A DNA stretch of 46,625 bases from Intestinibacillus massiliensis (GCF_900155735.1 NZ_LT707033.1:1-46625), one strand, 5' to 3'; positions 15,997 to 25,317 are shown, counted from the first letter of the stretch. The notes: a model not told the origin generated them from the sequence alone. Numbers and translations: made by a program.

Positions 15997-17349
15997 TTAT
16001 TCGAAGACTTTTATATGCTTTGCATTCAAAGACTCACGATTGAAAATATCTAATATTTTTGTGGGTTCCTCAATAATTGCATCGATATCCGAACCCTCGA
16101 CCATTATGATGCATAGGTTCATCGCTCTCATAATCTGATTGGCATACTCTCTAGCAGTTTCGGATACTGTGCCTGTTGTCATTATGACAATGGCATTTGT
16201 TCTTAAAACATGAGACAGCCCCACTTCTTTGGCAATCTGATCAAGAGACACTCTGTTTGTGTTTTTGCACTGAACCTGCCATCTGGTATATAACAACCGA
16301 CTGGAATCAAAGAGGACATCAACCTCTGCGCCTGCTGTTTCGCTTCCTTTGAGGCGTGTCTGAATAAAATCCAGGCCGATTATTCTCATGACTTTTATAG
16401 CAAAAGCCTCTAAAGCAAGTCCTTTCAAATGAGTACTGTCAGAATTCATATCCTCTCTGAGTTCAGAAAGGGGCTTTTGAAGGTGTTCTACTATTTCGCT
16501 TTCGGTTTTTCCTTCAAGTTGTTGCAGGGTAGGTAAAACAATTTCCCGCATTGTCAATTCCGTCATTTTAATTAACGGAGTTCTAGCGCCATGACCTTCG
16601 GTGGTTCTTTGTACTTCAATGAGACCTTTCTGCTGCAATGGCTGAATGACTGCCTGAGAAAAATTACTTTGACCAAAGGCAATACCATATGTAGCTGTTG
16701 CCAATCTTCGGATATCCGCCGCCTTTTGGAATTCCAATGTATGGGTGTTACATAATGCACGCAGAAAATAGTATTGCTCCGAGTTCAGCGTTTTTAATAA
16801 TCTAAACTCTGCCTCGGTTAATTCAGTAAGTTCACTTAACCTGTGTTCGTCAATTCGCCATGCCTGTAAAACCCCTGCTTTGGCTAACCACAACTTCATA
16901 ACAGGAATATTGTTGGATGTCTGGCTCAGTTCAAATCCATTTGCGTTTAATTTGGCGGCAACAGTTTCCTTGGTTATTTTCTCTCCGTTACGCTTCATAC
17001 TGCGTAATGTATCGATAAGCACCATACCATTCAAATTTTTCAATATGTGCTTAACTAGGGTTTCGCACTGCTCAGATTCATCTCTGATGCTGTGTAGCCG
17101 ACGTCCGAATTCTGTGAAATGTACGCCACCGCCAGATTCCATAATTCCGTAAGATACCAAGGAGTTTTTGCAGTTTCCTGCCATAGTACGACGCTCTCGT
17201 TCGGCCTTATTGCTAAAAAAAGCAGCTACAATTGCATCGATTAACGGAGCGGTTTCATCTCCTTCGTTTTCAGAAACCAGTTGCAACAATTGAGACAAAT
17301 CAATTTGATTGGGAGAAAATTGTGTGCCGAAAGGTAATGTATTAGGCAT
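15997..17349 (-). CDS. Mrr-like restriction endonuclease with N-terminal helical/winged-helix region
   Basis: 450 aa; the site AAGGAGGG overlaps the end of the upstream methyltransferase gene. Residues 1-300 contain several winged-helix-like segments (for example SLVSYGIMESGGGVHFTEFG). Residues about 308-430 form an Mrr-type PD-(D/E)xK fold: GLALEAFAIKVMRIIGLDF, then Asp344 in AEVDVLF and the QxK motif Gln360-x-Lys362 in WQVQCKNT. Mrr nucleases usually cut modified DNA or act as effectors of composite systems. It lies between the two methyltransferases and the McrB/McrC-like pair. As I know it, LlaJI has no such gene, so this is an addition to the standard set. Confidence 0.8.
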   Translation of the reverse strand: MPNTLPFGTQFSPNQIDLSQLLQLVSENEGDETAPLIDAIVAAFFSNKAERERRTMAGNCKNSLVSYGIMESGGGVHFTEFGRRLHSIRDESEQCETLVKHILKNLNGMVLIDTLRSMKRNGEKITKETVAAKLNANGFELSQTSNNIPVMKLWLAKAGVLQAWRIDEHRLSELTELTEAEFRLLKTLNSEQYYFLRALCNTHTLEFQKAADIRRLATATYGIAFGQSNFSQAVIQPLQQKGLIEVQRTTEGHGARTPLIKMTELTMREIVLPTLQQLEGKTESEIVEHLQKPLSELREDMNSDSTHLKGLALEAFAIKVMRIIGLDFIQTRLKGSETAGAEVDVLFDSSRLLYTRWQVQCKNTNRVSLDQIAKEVGLSHVLRTNAIVIMTTGTVSETAREYANQIMRAMNLCIIMVEGSDIDAIIEEPTKILDIFNRESLNAKHIKVFE

Positions 17350-17351
17350 AG

Positions 17352-18410
17352 TTATCCCTCCTTAAAGTACTGTTCAGCTATTGCAGTTGCGATTTGAGCA
17401 ACAAGGTGCGGAGGAACAGCGTTACCGATTTGTCGCCATTGATCCTTAAAGTCACCGCAAAATTCGTAATCATCATCAAACGTCTGAATGCGCTTGATTT
17501 CATTAATGCGAAGAAAGCGATTTTTCCAATGGAAAGGCCCCATATTGTTAGAGAAACTTGCCTGGATTGTCCACGAAGGTTTTTCAGGAGAAAGTTTCAA
17601 CAGGAACGACCAATAGCGAGATCTCCACTTGAAAATGGGTTCAGGATAGCCACGTTCTGCAGTGAAATACAGATAATTGTCGCCGGGAGGAACGAGTTTG
17701 AGAAGATCTTTATGCTTTGAACCAGCCTGCATATCCTTATCTTCAGGGAGGTCATAGTCCAAATCACCAATAGCATCACCACAGGTAACCCAAGGTTTCT
17801 TTCCTAATGCAGCATCGCCACCAGGTTTTTCAGGGTTAAAGTGTGTCTCCTCGGGAAACACGAATGGTTTGCCGATGTCTCGTCTAACGCCAATGCAAAT
17901 GAAGCGCTCTCTAATCTGAGGAACACCATAATTTGCGGTGTTGATAACCTTAAAGCTTATATCATAACCTAGGGTATCAGCGCGTTCTTTCAGAAGATCA
18001 AATGCAGCTTGGTGAGGTTTATAAACAAATCCAAACACATTCTCGAAGAAGAATACCTTGGGGCGAATTTCCTCAAGTGCTCGGAAATACTCATACAGAG
18101 TAAAGGAGTTCTCGTCTTCGAGTGCACGTTTCTTGTCAGTTCTGTAAAATCGCGATTTTGAATACGCGGGGCACGGAGGACCTCCCGCTAATACATCGAT
18201 GTCTTTTACGGTCAATCCGATCTTTGCCAACTCATCAGCATAGTTGACAGTTTGGATGTCAGCACACTTTACTAGTTGACCGACCTTGTTTCTTTCAAGC
18301 GTATCACAGGCCGGTTTCCAAAAATCAGTGGAGAAACAGATATCAAACCCAACTCGCTTAAAGCCACAGTCGATTCCACCACCGCCAGAAAAAATACTTA
18401 ATACTCTCAT
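17352..18410 (-). CDS. DNA (cytosine-5) methyltransferase, second of a pair
   Basis: 352 aa. The C5-methyltransferase motifs are in order: motif I FSGGGGIDCGFKRVGF, motif IV GGPPC with catalytic Cys80, motif VI FENV at about 122-125, motif VIII VPQIRERF and motif X QIGNAVPPHL. Motif IV reads PPCPAYSK, slightly unlike its neighbour (APCQPFSK), so the two enzymes are diverged rather than recent duplicates. The two probably methylate opposite strands of an asymmetric site, as in LlaJI. The start overlaps the stop of the first methyltransferase (ATGA). Confidence 0.92.
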   Translation of the reverse strand: MRVLSIFSGGGGIDCGFKRVGFDICFSTDFWKPACDTLERNKVGQLVKCADIQTVNYADELAKIGLTVKDIDVLAGGPPCPAYSKSRFYRTDKKRALEDENSFTLYEYFRALEEIRPKVFFFENVFGFVYKPHQAAFDLLKERADTLGYDISFKVINTANYGVPQIRERFICIGVRRDIGKPFVFPEETHFNPEKPGGDAALGKKPWVTCGDAIGDLDYDLPEDKDMQAGSKHKDLLKLVPPGDNYLYFTAERGYPEPIFKWRSRYWSFLLKLSPEKPSWTIQASFSNNMGPFHWKNRFLRINEIKRIQTFDDDYEFCGDFKDQWRQIGNAVPPHLVAQIATAIAEQYFKEG

Positions 18411-19468
18411 CCGTCTATGCTCTCTTTCAAAAATTCTATCATCGCCTTGCCCATAAGAGAAGGCACGGCATTACCTATCTGCTTTTGCACGGATCTCCTG
18501 TTGCCGTAGAACTTATAGCCTCTGGGAAAGGATTGAATAGCAGCAATTTCAGGCACACGCAGTCTACGATTATCCCAATGGAACGGTCCTACCCATGGGC
18601 CAGGTTGAGCAGTAATAGTCCAAGAGGGAACATCTGGAGACAACTTAAGGAGAAAACTCCAAAACCGTTTATCTGCAACAAACTTGGGGTTGGGGTATCC
18701 ATACCAAGCGGTCAATGCCTTATAATTCATTCCAGGAGGTACCTCACATAGGTCCGCATGGTAAGTGCCGCCCTCTGTCCTTTCTTCGGGTTCGAAGTAC
18801 TCCGGCCCATCAAAACCAGCGATTACCTCGCCAACTGGAACATATGGCAACAAGCCGGTCCGTACACATTCATCAGGAGGGCAGTGAGTCTTTCTGGGTT
18901 CCTCTGTCTTGAACTCACCAGTAGTTCCGATTATAAAAAGTCTTTTTCTTCTTTGCGAAACACCATAATCAAGTGCGTTCGCTTTTACAATTTTATACTT
19001 ATAGCCGTGCTCAGTAATGATTTCTATAAAGCAATCAACAATCACTTTGTTTGTCGGGTGAAGAAGACTTTCAACATTCTCAAAAACGAAACCGTCAGGG
19101 TGCAAGTCTGTAACTACGCGCAAATACTCATCCACAAGAGTTGCTCTGGGATCATTGATACCTCTACGTGTATTATTACCAACCCAATAGCCTGCTTTGG
19201 AAAAAGGCTGGCAAGGCGCTCCTCCAATTACGATGAATTTGTCATGAGGGGTTCGATTGACAATATCCATAAACACTTGGCTATCAATTTCATGCAAATC
19301 TCCATGGATTACTTCGCTGTCTTTATAAAGGTCATTCATTTTTAATGTTTTGATGCAATCAGCATCAAAGTCTGTGCTAGAAGCAACAGGGACTCCAGCC
19401 ATGAAACTAGCTACATCCAGTCCACCTGCTCCAGAAAAAAGGCTGATTGCAATAATTTTCTTACTCAT
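18407..19468 (-). CDS. DNA (cytosine-5) methyltransferase, first of a pair
   Basis: 353 aa. Motif I LFSGAGGLDVASFMAG, motif IV GGAPCQPFSKAGYW with catalytic Cys86, motif VI FENV (129-132), motif VIII VSQRRKRLF and motif X KQIGNAVPSL are all present. It is the first enzyme gene after the small XRE regulator, 16 nt downstream, and has only a weak ribosome site (AGGTG), so its translation may depend on the upstream gene. It should protect host DNA against the restriction subunits encoded further on. Confidence 0.92.
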   Translation of the reverse strand: MSKKIIAISLFSGAGGLDVASFMAGVPVASSTDFDADCIKTLKMNDLYKDSEVIHGDLHEIDSQVFMDIVNRTPHDKFIVIGGAPCQPFSKAGYWVGNNTRRGINDPRATLVDEYLRVVTDLHPDGFVFENVESLLHPTNKVIVDCFIEIITEHGYKYKIVKANALDYGVSQRRKRLFIIGTTGEFKTEEPRKTHCPPDECVRTGLLPYVPVGEVIAGFDGPEYFEPEERTEGGTYHADLCEVPPGMNYKALTAWYGYPNPKFVADKRFWSFLLKLSPDVPSWTITAQPGPWVGPFHWDNRRLRVPEIAAIQSFPRGYKFYGNRRSVQKQIGNAVPSLMGKAMIEFLKESIDG

Positions 19469-19484
19469 ATATATCTAACACCTG

Positions 19485-19685
19485 TTACCTTTCAATTTCT
19501 GCAATATCGCTTAATTCACAGTTAAGAACATCACATATCCGTACAAGCACTTCAAGTGAAACATATTCGTTTCGGCTCATTTTTGCAAGTGTACTCGATG
19601 CAATATCTGTTTTCTTTCTCAAATCCGTCTTTGTCATATCCTTGTCTATTAGAAGTTTCCAAAGCCGCTTATAGTTAATTCCCAT
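19485..19685 (-). CDS. Small XRE-family regulator of the defence operon
   Basis: 66 aa from the ATG at 19685, which has AAGGTG about 5 nt upstream; a longer frame to 19742 would overlap the -10 box and is unlikely. Nearly the whole protein is a Cro/CI-type helix-turn-helix (KTDLRKKTDIASSTLAKMSR), a length typical of restriction-modification control proteins and of Xre-like repressors. It is the first gene of the leftward defence operon, directly after the promoter, and may repress or time its own transcript. Confidence 0.85.
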   Translation of the reverse strand: MGINYKRLWKLLIDKDMTKTDLRKKTDIASSTLAKMSRNEYVSLEVLVRICDVLNCELSDIAEIER

Positions 19686-19733
19686 AATACACCTTACCTT
19701 TCTTGCAGTTGCTCGTAGCACATCTAATATAAT

Positions 19734-19762
19734 ATTATACACCTAAAAGAGCGAGATGTCAA
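19734..19762 (-). promoter_or_regulatory. Consensus sigma-A promoter of the defence operon, with overlapping inverted repeat
   Basis: TTGACA (19757-19762), 17-bp spacer, TATAAT (19734-19739), reading leftwards, about 50 nt before the XRE regulator start. The inverted repeat GTCAA-N6-TTGAC (19758-19773) overlaps the -35 box and is a candidate operator for that regulator. No other promoter of this strength is visible among the packed genes down to 8967. Confidence 0.85.
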
Positions 19763-19930
19763 TGATTTTTGACGAGTTCTCGAATTTAATGTTGCGACTG
19801 TCGTGTAAATAATCTGTGAACTCATTTTGGAATCTATTAACCTTTTTATTTAATAGTATCAAAAACCAAGTCCAATAAACGGGACTGATGTGCTTGAACA
19901 TTAAGCGATAAAAAAATTTTTGGGGTTGCT

Positions 19931-19945
19931 GGACATGATTTGTCC
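19931..19945. promoter_or_regulatory. Palindromic operator candidate 1 (GGACA-N5-TGTCC)
   Basis: The perfect palindrome GGACATGATTTGTCC, extended by one C/G pair on each side. The same half-sites and spacing recur at 20051. It lies in the 560-nt control region between the defence regulator and the prophage early genes. Confidence 0.6.
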
Positions 19946-20050
19946 AGTCTTGTAGCGGTTCTTTGTTCTCATATGAATAAATTCTCCCTCTCCTGTTGGT
20001 TGTAAAACTACCTGGAAAGGGCTTTTCTGTTTATTACCATCGTTTTTAAC

Positions 20051-20065
20051 GGACACGGCGTGTCC
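20051..20065. promoter_or_regulatory. Palindromic operator candidate 2, next to the prophage early promoter
   Basis: GGACACGGCGTGTCC, with the same GGACA-N5-TGTCC layout as site 1, 120 bp away. It directly abuts the likely -35 position of the rightward promoter at 20066-20094. Confidence 0.65.
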
Positions 20066-20094
20066 GGGTCAAATAGCAGTCTTTCTTCTATAAT
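20066..20094 (+). promoter_or_regulatory. Likely prophage early promoter
   Basis: A perfect -10 TATAAT (20089-20094) with a weak -35 region (GGGTCA, 17-bp spacing), so it may need an activator; the palindrome at 20051-20065 is in the right place. The leader to the first gene is about 225 nt long. The remainder of 19763-20326 shows no gene. Confidence 0.5.
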
Positions 20095-20287
20095 TAAGGC
20101 ACAGTCAGACAGAAAACTGTCGACTTCCATCATCCACAGCATCACTTGATCACTGATGGCTCAACTTTGGGCGATGGACAAGTAAATACCACGGCTGCCC
20201 ATTGAGCGGGTCAGCCGCATTCCGAAACGGAGATAATCCGTCAGGACTGCGGTTCTTTCACTGCGCCCATTTTGCAGCCGACCCGAT

Positions 20288-20320
20288 TCCTCCGTTTCGA
20301 GATTTTCGACAAACGGAGGA
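20288..20320 (+). promoter_or_regulatory. Hairpin hiding the ribosome-binding site of the first prophage gene
   Basis: A perfect 10-bp stem, TCCTCCGTTT (20288-20297) with AAACGGAGGA (20311-20320). The right arm contains the ribosome site GGAGGA that lies 6 nt before ATG 20327. When folded, the site would be closed. Confidence 0.7.
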
Positions 20321-20326
20321 ATTTTT

Positions 20327-20836
20327 ATGAAAATCAACGACAACCAGCCCTACATCTACATCCGCTCTACCCGTGAGCGCATCCCGGTCACCCAGCAGGA
20401 GTTCAACGACTACTACCGTGACATCAATACATTTCGGAAAAAGCAACAGCGCCACGGTCGCTGTGTCTGCCCGGAGCGCAAGCGCCTGGACTGTGACATG
20501 GATTGCATGACCTGCCCCTTCCATAGAGCCGGTGATGGGCTATCCCTGGATTACACCACCGTTGATGACGAGGGCAACGAGCAGGCTTGGGCTGACACTT
20601 TGGCAGACGATTCACCGCTCATGGACGAGATCATCGCTGACAGCTAGCAGTTAGAACAGCTTTTTACCCGGCTCAAGGAACTGATGCCGGAAGCTATTCA
20701 AATCGGTGAGCTTCGTCAGGAGGGTCTGTCTGAGGATGCAATCGCAGCCAAAATCGGGACAGGCCGTAAGACATACGCCTATCGGCTGAAAAAGGTCGCC
20801 GCTATCCTTGCAGCCGAGTTCCCAGAATTTTTCTAA
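20327..20836 (+). pseudogene. Phage sigma-70-like factor, interrupted by TAG
   Basis: The frame 20327-20836 encodes 169 residues with one in-frame TAG at 20645-20647. The first 106 residues include a cysteine cluster (CVCPERKRLDCDMDCMTC). After the TAG the frame continues as QLEQLFTRLKELMPEAIQIG and a helix-turn-helix region, a sigma-70 region 4-like segment, to a natural end at TAA. Members of this family that I remember from Clostridia prophages are uninterrupted and control transcription. Without the second part the product would lack its DNA-binding end. Translation may also be controlled by the upstream hairpin. Confidence 0.75.
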
Positions 20837-20933
20837 AAAAGTTTTGCGGATTTTTTCCGAAACGCCTCTCACGTGTCCAGTGGGAAGTGTAAGGAGCAAC
20901 CCGACACCGCTCCTTCCAAGGAGGTGAACGAGA

Positions 20934-21143
20934 ATGCATGAGTCCGCAAACAAGATGATGACCCCGGAAGAGGAACTGGTTGATATCCTCCTGGATTTCA
21001 TCATCGTAGCCGCAAACCTGGCGAAGAAAATCAACCAGGCAGTCAATCAGAAGCAAATCAAGGAAGGAGGCACCGTCAATGGGCAAAGTCAGCGAACTGG
21101 ACATGGCAATCAGCGACCTTCGCAAAGCTGCTGCCGCTATTAA
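20934..21143 (+). CDS. Small prophage protein of unknown function
   Basis: 69 aa; AAGGAGG lies about 9 nt before ATG. The N-terminal part is a helical, hydrophobic segment (EEELVDILLDFIIVAANLAKKI), the rest is Lys- and Gln-rich. It overlaps the next gene by 65 nt in another frame, an arrangement I recall from related prophages. No function is known to me. Confidence 0.55.
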   Translation: MHESANKMMTPEEELVDILLDFIIVAANLAKKINQAVNQKQIKEGGTVNGQSQRTGHGNQRPSQSCCRY

Positions 21144-21382
21144 CGATGTAGCGGACACCCTGGCTGGGATGTTCAGCGGTGCCGCCACCGAGGAAGCCCC
21201 GGAGCCCCCCTCTCACCCTGGAGCAGGTCAGAGCCGTTCTCGCCGAAAAGTCCCGCAACGGACACACCGCTGAGATTCGCGCTCTGCTCCAGAAGTACGG
21301 AGCTGCGAAGCTGTCCGGCATCGACCCCGCCCACTACAAGGCTCTGCTTGCAGAAGCGGAGGTGATGACAGATGCCACCTAA
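21079..21382 (+). pseudogene. Prophage protein (often labelled rrp5-like), frameshifted in a C-run
   Basis: The first frame reads MGKVSELDMAISDLRKAAAA up to EEAPEPP, then goes out of frame at a run of six C (21205-21210). The frame that would follow with one C fewer, PLTLEQVRAVLAEKSRNGHT to AEVMTDAT, is open to 21382 and clearly is the second half. The ATG is preceded by AAGGAGG about 8 nt upstream. A single-base insertion, real or from sequencing, explains it. The function is unknown; the rrp5 label often seen in databases is not supported by anything here. Confidence 0.65.
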
Positions 21383-22501
21383 AGCACACGCCACCCTCTC
21401 CGCATCCTCATCGAAACGCTGGCTTAACTGCCCACCTTCCGCAAGGCTCTGTGAGAACTTCGAGGACCGGGGCAGCGACTATGCTGCTGAAGGCACCGAT
21501 GCTCACACTCTTTGTGAGTTCCGGCTGAAGCAGGCCCTGGGGATGCCCACCGAAGACCCCATCGAAAATCTATCCTGGTATAACACCGAAATGGAAGAAT
21601 GCGCCTCCGGCTATGCCGCCTATGTGGTGGAACTGCTGGAAACGGCAAAGCAGACCTGCTCTGACCCTGTGGTCATGATTGAGCAGCGCGTTGACTTCTC
21701 CCGCTGGGTGCAGGATGGGTTCGGTACTGCCGACTGTATCGTAATCGCCGATGGCGTTATGAACATCGTGGATTACAAGCACGGCAAAGGGGTCGAGGTT
21801 TCCGCAGTGAGCAACCCCCAGATGAGGCTCTACGCTCTGGGCGCTCTGGAGATTTTCGATGGCATTTACGACATCGACCGGGTCTGCATGACTATCTTCC
21901 AGCCCCGCAAGAGCAATGTCAGCACCGACTTCATCGAAAAGGATGCTCTGCCTGAATGGGCAGACGGAGACCTTTCCGAAAGAGCAAAGCTGGCCTACGA
22001 GGGGCTTGGTGATTTCCACTGTGGTGAAGGTGTCGCTTCTGCAAGGCGAAAGCCGAGTGCAGAGAACGCGCCGCCGCCAACCTGGAACTGGCTCGTTACG
22101 AGTTTGAAGCCCCGGCACTCCTTGAGGATGATGAGATCGCTGACATCCTGGGCAAGGTCGATGCACTGACCACCTGGGCCAACGATGTCAAGGAGTACGC
22201 TCTCCAGCAGGCTGTCAGCGGCAAGGAATGGGCTGGCTGGAAGCTGGTCGAGGGTCGCTCTAACCGCAAGTACACCAGTGAAGCCGTTGTCGCCGCCACC
22301 GTTGAGAGCGCAGGCTTTGACCCCTATGAGCGAAAGGTCCTGGGCGTAACCGCCATGCAGAAACTGCTCGGCAAATCACGCTTTGAGGAACTTCTCGCTC
22401 CCTACATTGAAAAGCCGCAAGGCAAACCCACGCTTGTGCCGGACAGCGATAAACGCCCGGCAATGAACACCGCAAAAAATGATTTTATGGAGGAATTTTA
22501 A
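21372..22501 (+). pseudogene. DUF2800 Cas4/RecB-like nuclease, frameshifted
   Basis: The first part starts MPPKAHATLSASSSKRWLNC and includes a RecB-type nuclease region (GTADCIVIADGVMNIVDYKHG, with the Asp and Lys of a PD-(D/E)xK site). At 22028 one base seems lost: the current frame reads FHCGEGVASAR, whereas insertion of a T restores CGEWCRFCKAKAEC, the cysteine set of the Fe-S cluster in this family. The restored frame stays open to TAA 22501, one base before the start of the next gene. Phage members probably process DNA ends together with the neighbouring DUF2815 protein. Confidence 0.8.
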
Positions 22502-22502
22502 T

Positions 22503-23078
22503 ATGTCTAACAACACAACCAGAGTCAACAACCCTATGAAGGTCATCACCGGTCCCGACACCCGTTGGTCTTACGCCAATGTCTGGGAACCCAAGTCCAT
22601 CAACGGCGGCACTCCCAAGTTCAGTGTCAGCCTCATCATCCCCAAGTCCGACACCAAGACGGTCGCTAAGATCAAGGCGGCTATCGAAGCTGCCTACCAG
22701 GAGGGTCAGTCCAAGCTCAAGGGCAACAGCAAGTCTGTGCCGCCCCTCGCTGCCATCAAAACCCCTCTGCGCGATGGTGATGTCGAGAGACCCGATGACC
22801 CCGCATACGCCAATGCCTACTTCATCAACGCCAATTCCGCAACTGCTCCCGGCATCGTGGATGCTGACCGCAACCCTGTGCTGACCCGCTCCGAGGTTAA
22901 CTCCGGCGTGTACGGTCGCGCCAGCATCAACCTCTACGCCTTCAACAGCAACGGAAACAAGGGCATCGCCTGTGGGCTGAACAATCTTCAGCTCATCCGT
23001 GCCGGTGAGCCCCTCGGCGGCAAGGCAAGTGCCGAGTCTGACTTCGCTACCGATGCGGATAATGACTTCCTGGCTTAA
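22503..23078 (+). CDS. DUF2815 phage DNA-binding protein (ssDNA-binding/annealing type)
   Basis: 191 aa. The start is the ATG one base after the stop of the DUF2800 gene, with GGAGG inside that gene's end. The sequence is polar with beta-rich character (RWSYANVWEPKSINGGTPKF, KFSVSLIIPKSD). It matches my memory of DUF2815, a phage family next to DUF2800 and DNA polymerase A that is thought to bind single-stranded DNA. It is intact, unlike both large neighbours. Confidence 0.8.
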   Translation: MSNNTTRVNNPMKVITGPDTRWSYANVWEPKSINGGTPKFSVSLIIPKSDTKTVAKIKAAIEAAYQEGQSKLKGNSKSVPPLAAIKTPLRDGDVERPDDPAYANAYFINANSATAPGIVDADRNPVLTRSEVNSGVYGRASINLYAFNSNGNKGIACGLNNLQLIRAGEPLGGKASAESDFATDADNDFLA

Positions 23079-23092
23079 TGGAGGTGGCGAAG

Positions 23093-23311
23093 ATGGATAT
23101 TGCAACTGTTCTCTGCATCCTGCTTCTCAGCCTTTACATTCTCCTGGCGCTGTTCTGGATTGTCCGCTCCGTCATCGACACCATCGATGACCGCAAGCGT
23201 GACAAAAGGAATGCCGCCTGGGAAGCCGAAAGGCAGCAGCTTGAAAAAGACCGCGCCCTGCGTGAAGTCGAATACCACGAGGCTCGTATGAAAGACCTCG
23301 AAGGCAAGTAA
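23093..23311 (+). CDS. Small prophage membrane protein
   Basis: 72 aa from ATG 23093, chosen because GGAGGTGG lies 6 nt upstream. A hydrophobic helix follows the start (VLCILLLSLYILLALFWIV), then a charged, probably coiled-coil region (AAWEAERQQLEKDRALREV). This suggests membrane anchoring of a short cytoplasmic coil. Its role in the replication module is unknown. Confidence 0.6.
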   Translation: MDIATVLCILLLSLYILLALFWIVRSVIDTIDDRKRDKRNAAWEAERQQLEKDRALREVEYHEARMKDLEGK

Positions 23312-23376
23312 TCTCGGAATTTGGGTGGCGGGAGCATTCCTGCCACCCTTATGTCCTATGGAAAGGGCGTGAATAC

Positions 23377-25317
23377 ATGAAAACTCTGTCAATTGATATT
23401 GAGACCTACAGCGACCAGAACCTTGCGAAATGTGGGGTGTATCGCTATGTGGAGTCTCCCGTTTTTGAAATCCTGCTGTTCTCATACAGCGCAGACGGAC
23501 AGCCGGTGCAGCTTGTCGACCTTGCCTGCGGAGAGAAAATCCCGGACGAGGTTATCACCGCTTTGGAGGACGAGTCTGTCACGAAGTGGGCATTCAATGC
23601 CGGATTTGAACGCATCTGTTTGTCCCGCCACCTGGGGTATCCCACCGGGGATTACCTCGACCCGGAAAGCTGGCGTTGCTCCATGATCTGGGCGGCTACG
23701 ATGGGGCTGCCCCTCTCACTGGAAGGTGTCGGTGCCGTGCTTGGCTTAGAAAAACAGAAGCTGACCGAGGGCAAAGACCTCATCAAATACTTCTGCCAGC
23801 CTTGCGCTCCTACAAAATCCAACGGGCAACGCACCCGCAATCTGCCGTGTCATGCCCTGGACAAATGGCTGGCCTTCAAAAAGTACAACATCCGAGATGT
23901 GGAAACCGAGATGTCCATTCAGGCTCGGCTGGCAAAATACCCCGTGCCGGAATCGGTATGGGATGAATATCACATCGACCAGGAGATTAACGACCGTGGG
24001 GTGGCTCTGGATATGGAACTGGTGCGGCAGGCCATTGTGATGGATGGTCGCTCCCGCTCGGAGCTGACCCAGGCGATGAAGGAACTGACCGAACTGGAGA
24101 ACCCCAACTCCGTGCTGCAGATGAAACTGTGGCTTGCCGACAACGGTCTGGAAACAGACACCCTCGGCAAAAAGGCTGTGGCAGAGATGCTCAAAACAGC
24201 CCCTCCGCAGTTGCAAACAGTGCTGTCCCTCCGACAGCAGCTTGCCAAGTCCTCCGTGAAAAAGTACCAGGCGATGGAAACGGCGGTCTGCTCGGACGGT
24301 CGCGCCAGAGGGATGTTTCAGTTCTACGGTGCCAACCGTACAGGCAGATGGGCTGGCAGGATTATTCAAATGCAAAATCTGCCCCAGAACCACCCGGAAG
24401 ATCTGTCCGAAGCCCGCTCCCTTGTTCGCTGCGGTGATTTTGAAGCCGTGGAACTGCTCTACGAAGATGTGCCGGACACACTCTCCCAGCTCATCCGCAC
24501 TGCATTCGTTCCCCAGGGTGACCGCAAATTTATCGTTGCCGACTTCTCGGCAATTGAAGCCCGTGTTATTGCTTGGCTTGCCGGAGAGGAATGGCGGCAG
24601 AAGGTCTTTGCCGAGGGCAAGGATATCTATTGCGCCAGCGCATCACAGATGTTTGGTGTGCCGGTCGAAAAGCATGGTATCAACGGACACCTCCGGCAGA
24701 AAGGTAAAATCGCTGAATTGGCTCTGGGCTATGGTGGCTCGGTCGGCGCTTTGAAAGCAATGGGCGCTCTGGAGATGGGTCTTTCCGAAGATGAACTTCC
24801 ACCTCTGGTAGATGCTTGGCGACAGTCCACCCCCATGATTACCAGGCTGTGGTGGGCGGTTGACCGTTCCGCAATGGAGGCAGTCCGCTTTAAGTGCGAA
24901 ACCGAAACCCACGGCATCACTTTTTCCTGCAGGAGCGGAATGCTCTTTATCACGCTCCCCTCGGGCAGGCGGCTTGCCTATGTAAAGCCCAAGATCGGCA
25001 CTAACAAGTTCGGTGGCGACTGTATCACCTATGAGGGGGTCGGTGGCACAAAAAAGTGGGAGCGGCTTGACAGTTATGGTCCCAAGTTCGTGGAAAACAT
25101 CGTCCAGGCGACTGCCCGTGACATTCTCTGCTACGCCATCAAGACTCTGCGGTGCTGCTCCATCGTGATGCACATCCACGATGAGGTGGTCATTGAAGCG
25201 GATCGCCGGATGTCCTTGCAGGCAGTCTGCGACCAGATGGGTCGAACCCCACCTTGAGCCAAAGGGCTGCAGCTTCGTGCAGATGGCTACGAGACAGATT
25301 TTTATAAAAAAGATTGA
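23377..25317 (+). pseudogene. Phage DNA polymerase I-type (family A), interrupted by TGA
   Basis: The frame 23377-25317 would give 646 aa with one internal TGA at 25255-25257. The N-terminal 3'-5' exonuclease motif is LSIDIETYSD; the polymerase motifs are A (VADFSAIEARVIAWLAG), B (RQKGKIAELALGYGG) and C (MHIHDEVVIEA). The TGA comes after MGRTPP, where I expect Trp (TGG), and the frame then continues AKGLQLRADGYETDFYKKD to its natural stop. All catalytic motifs precede the TGA, so a product lacking only 20 residues could keep some activity. Confidence 0.8.
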
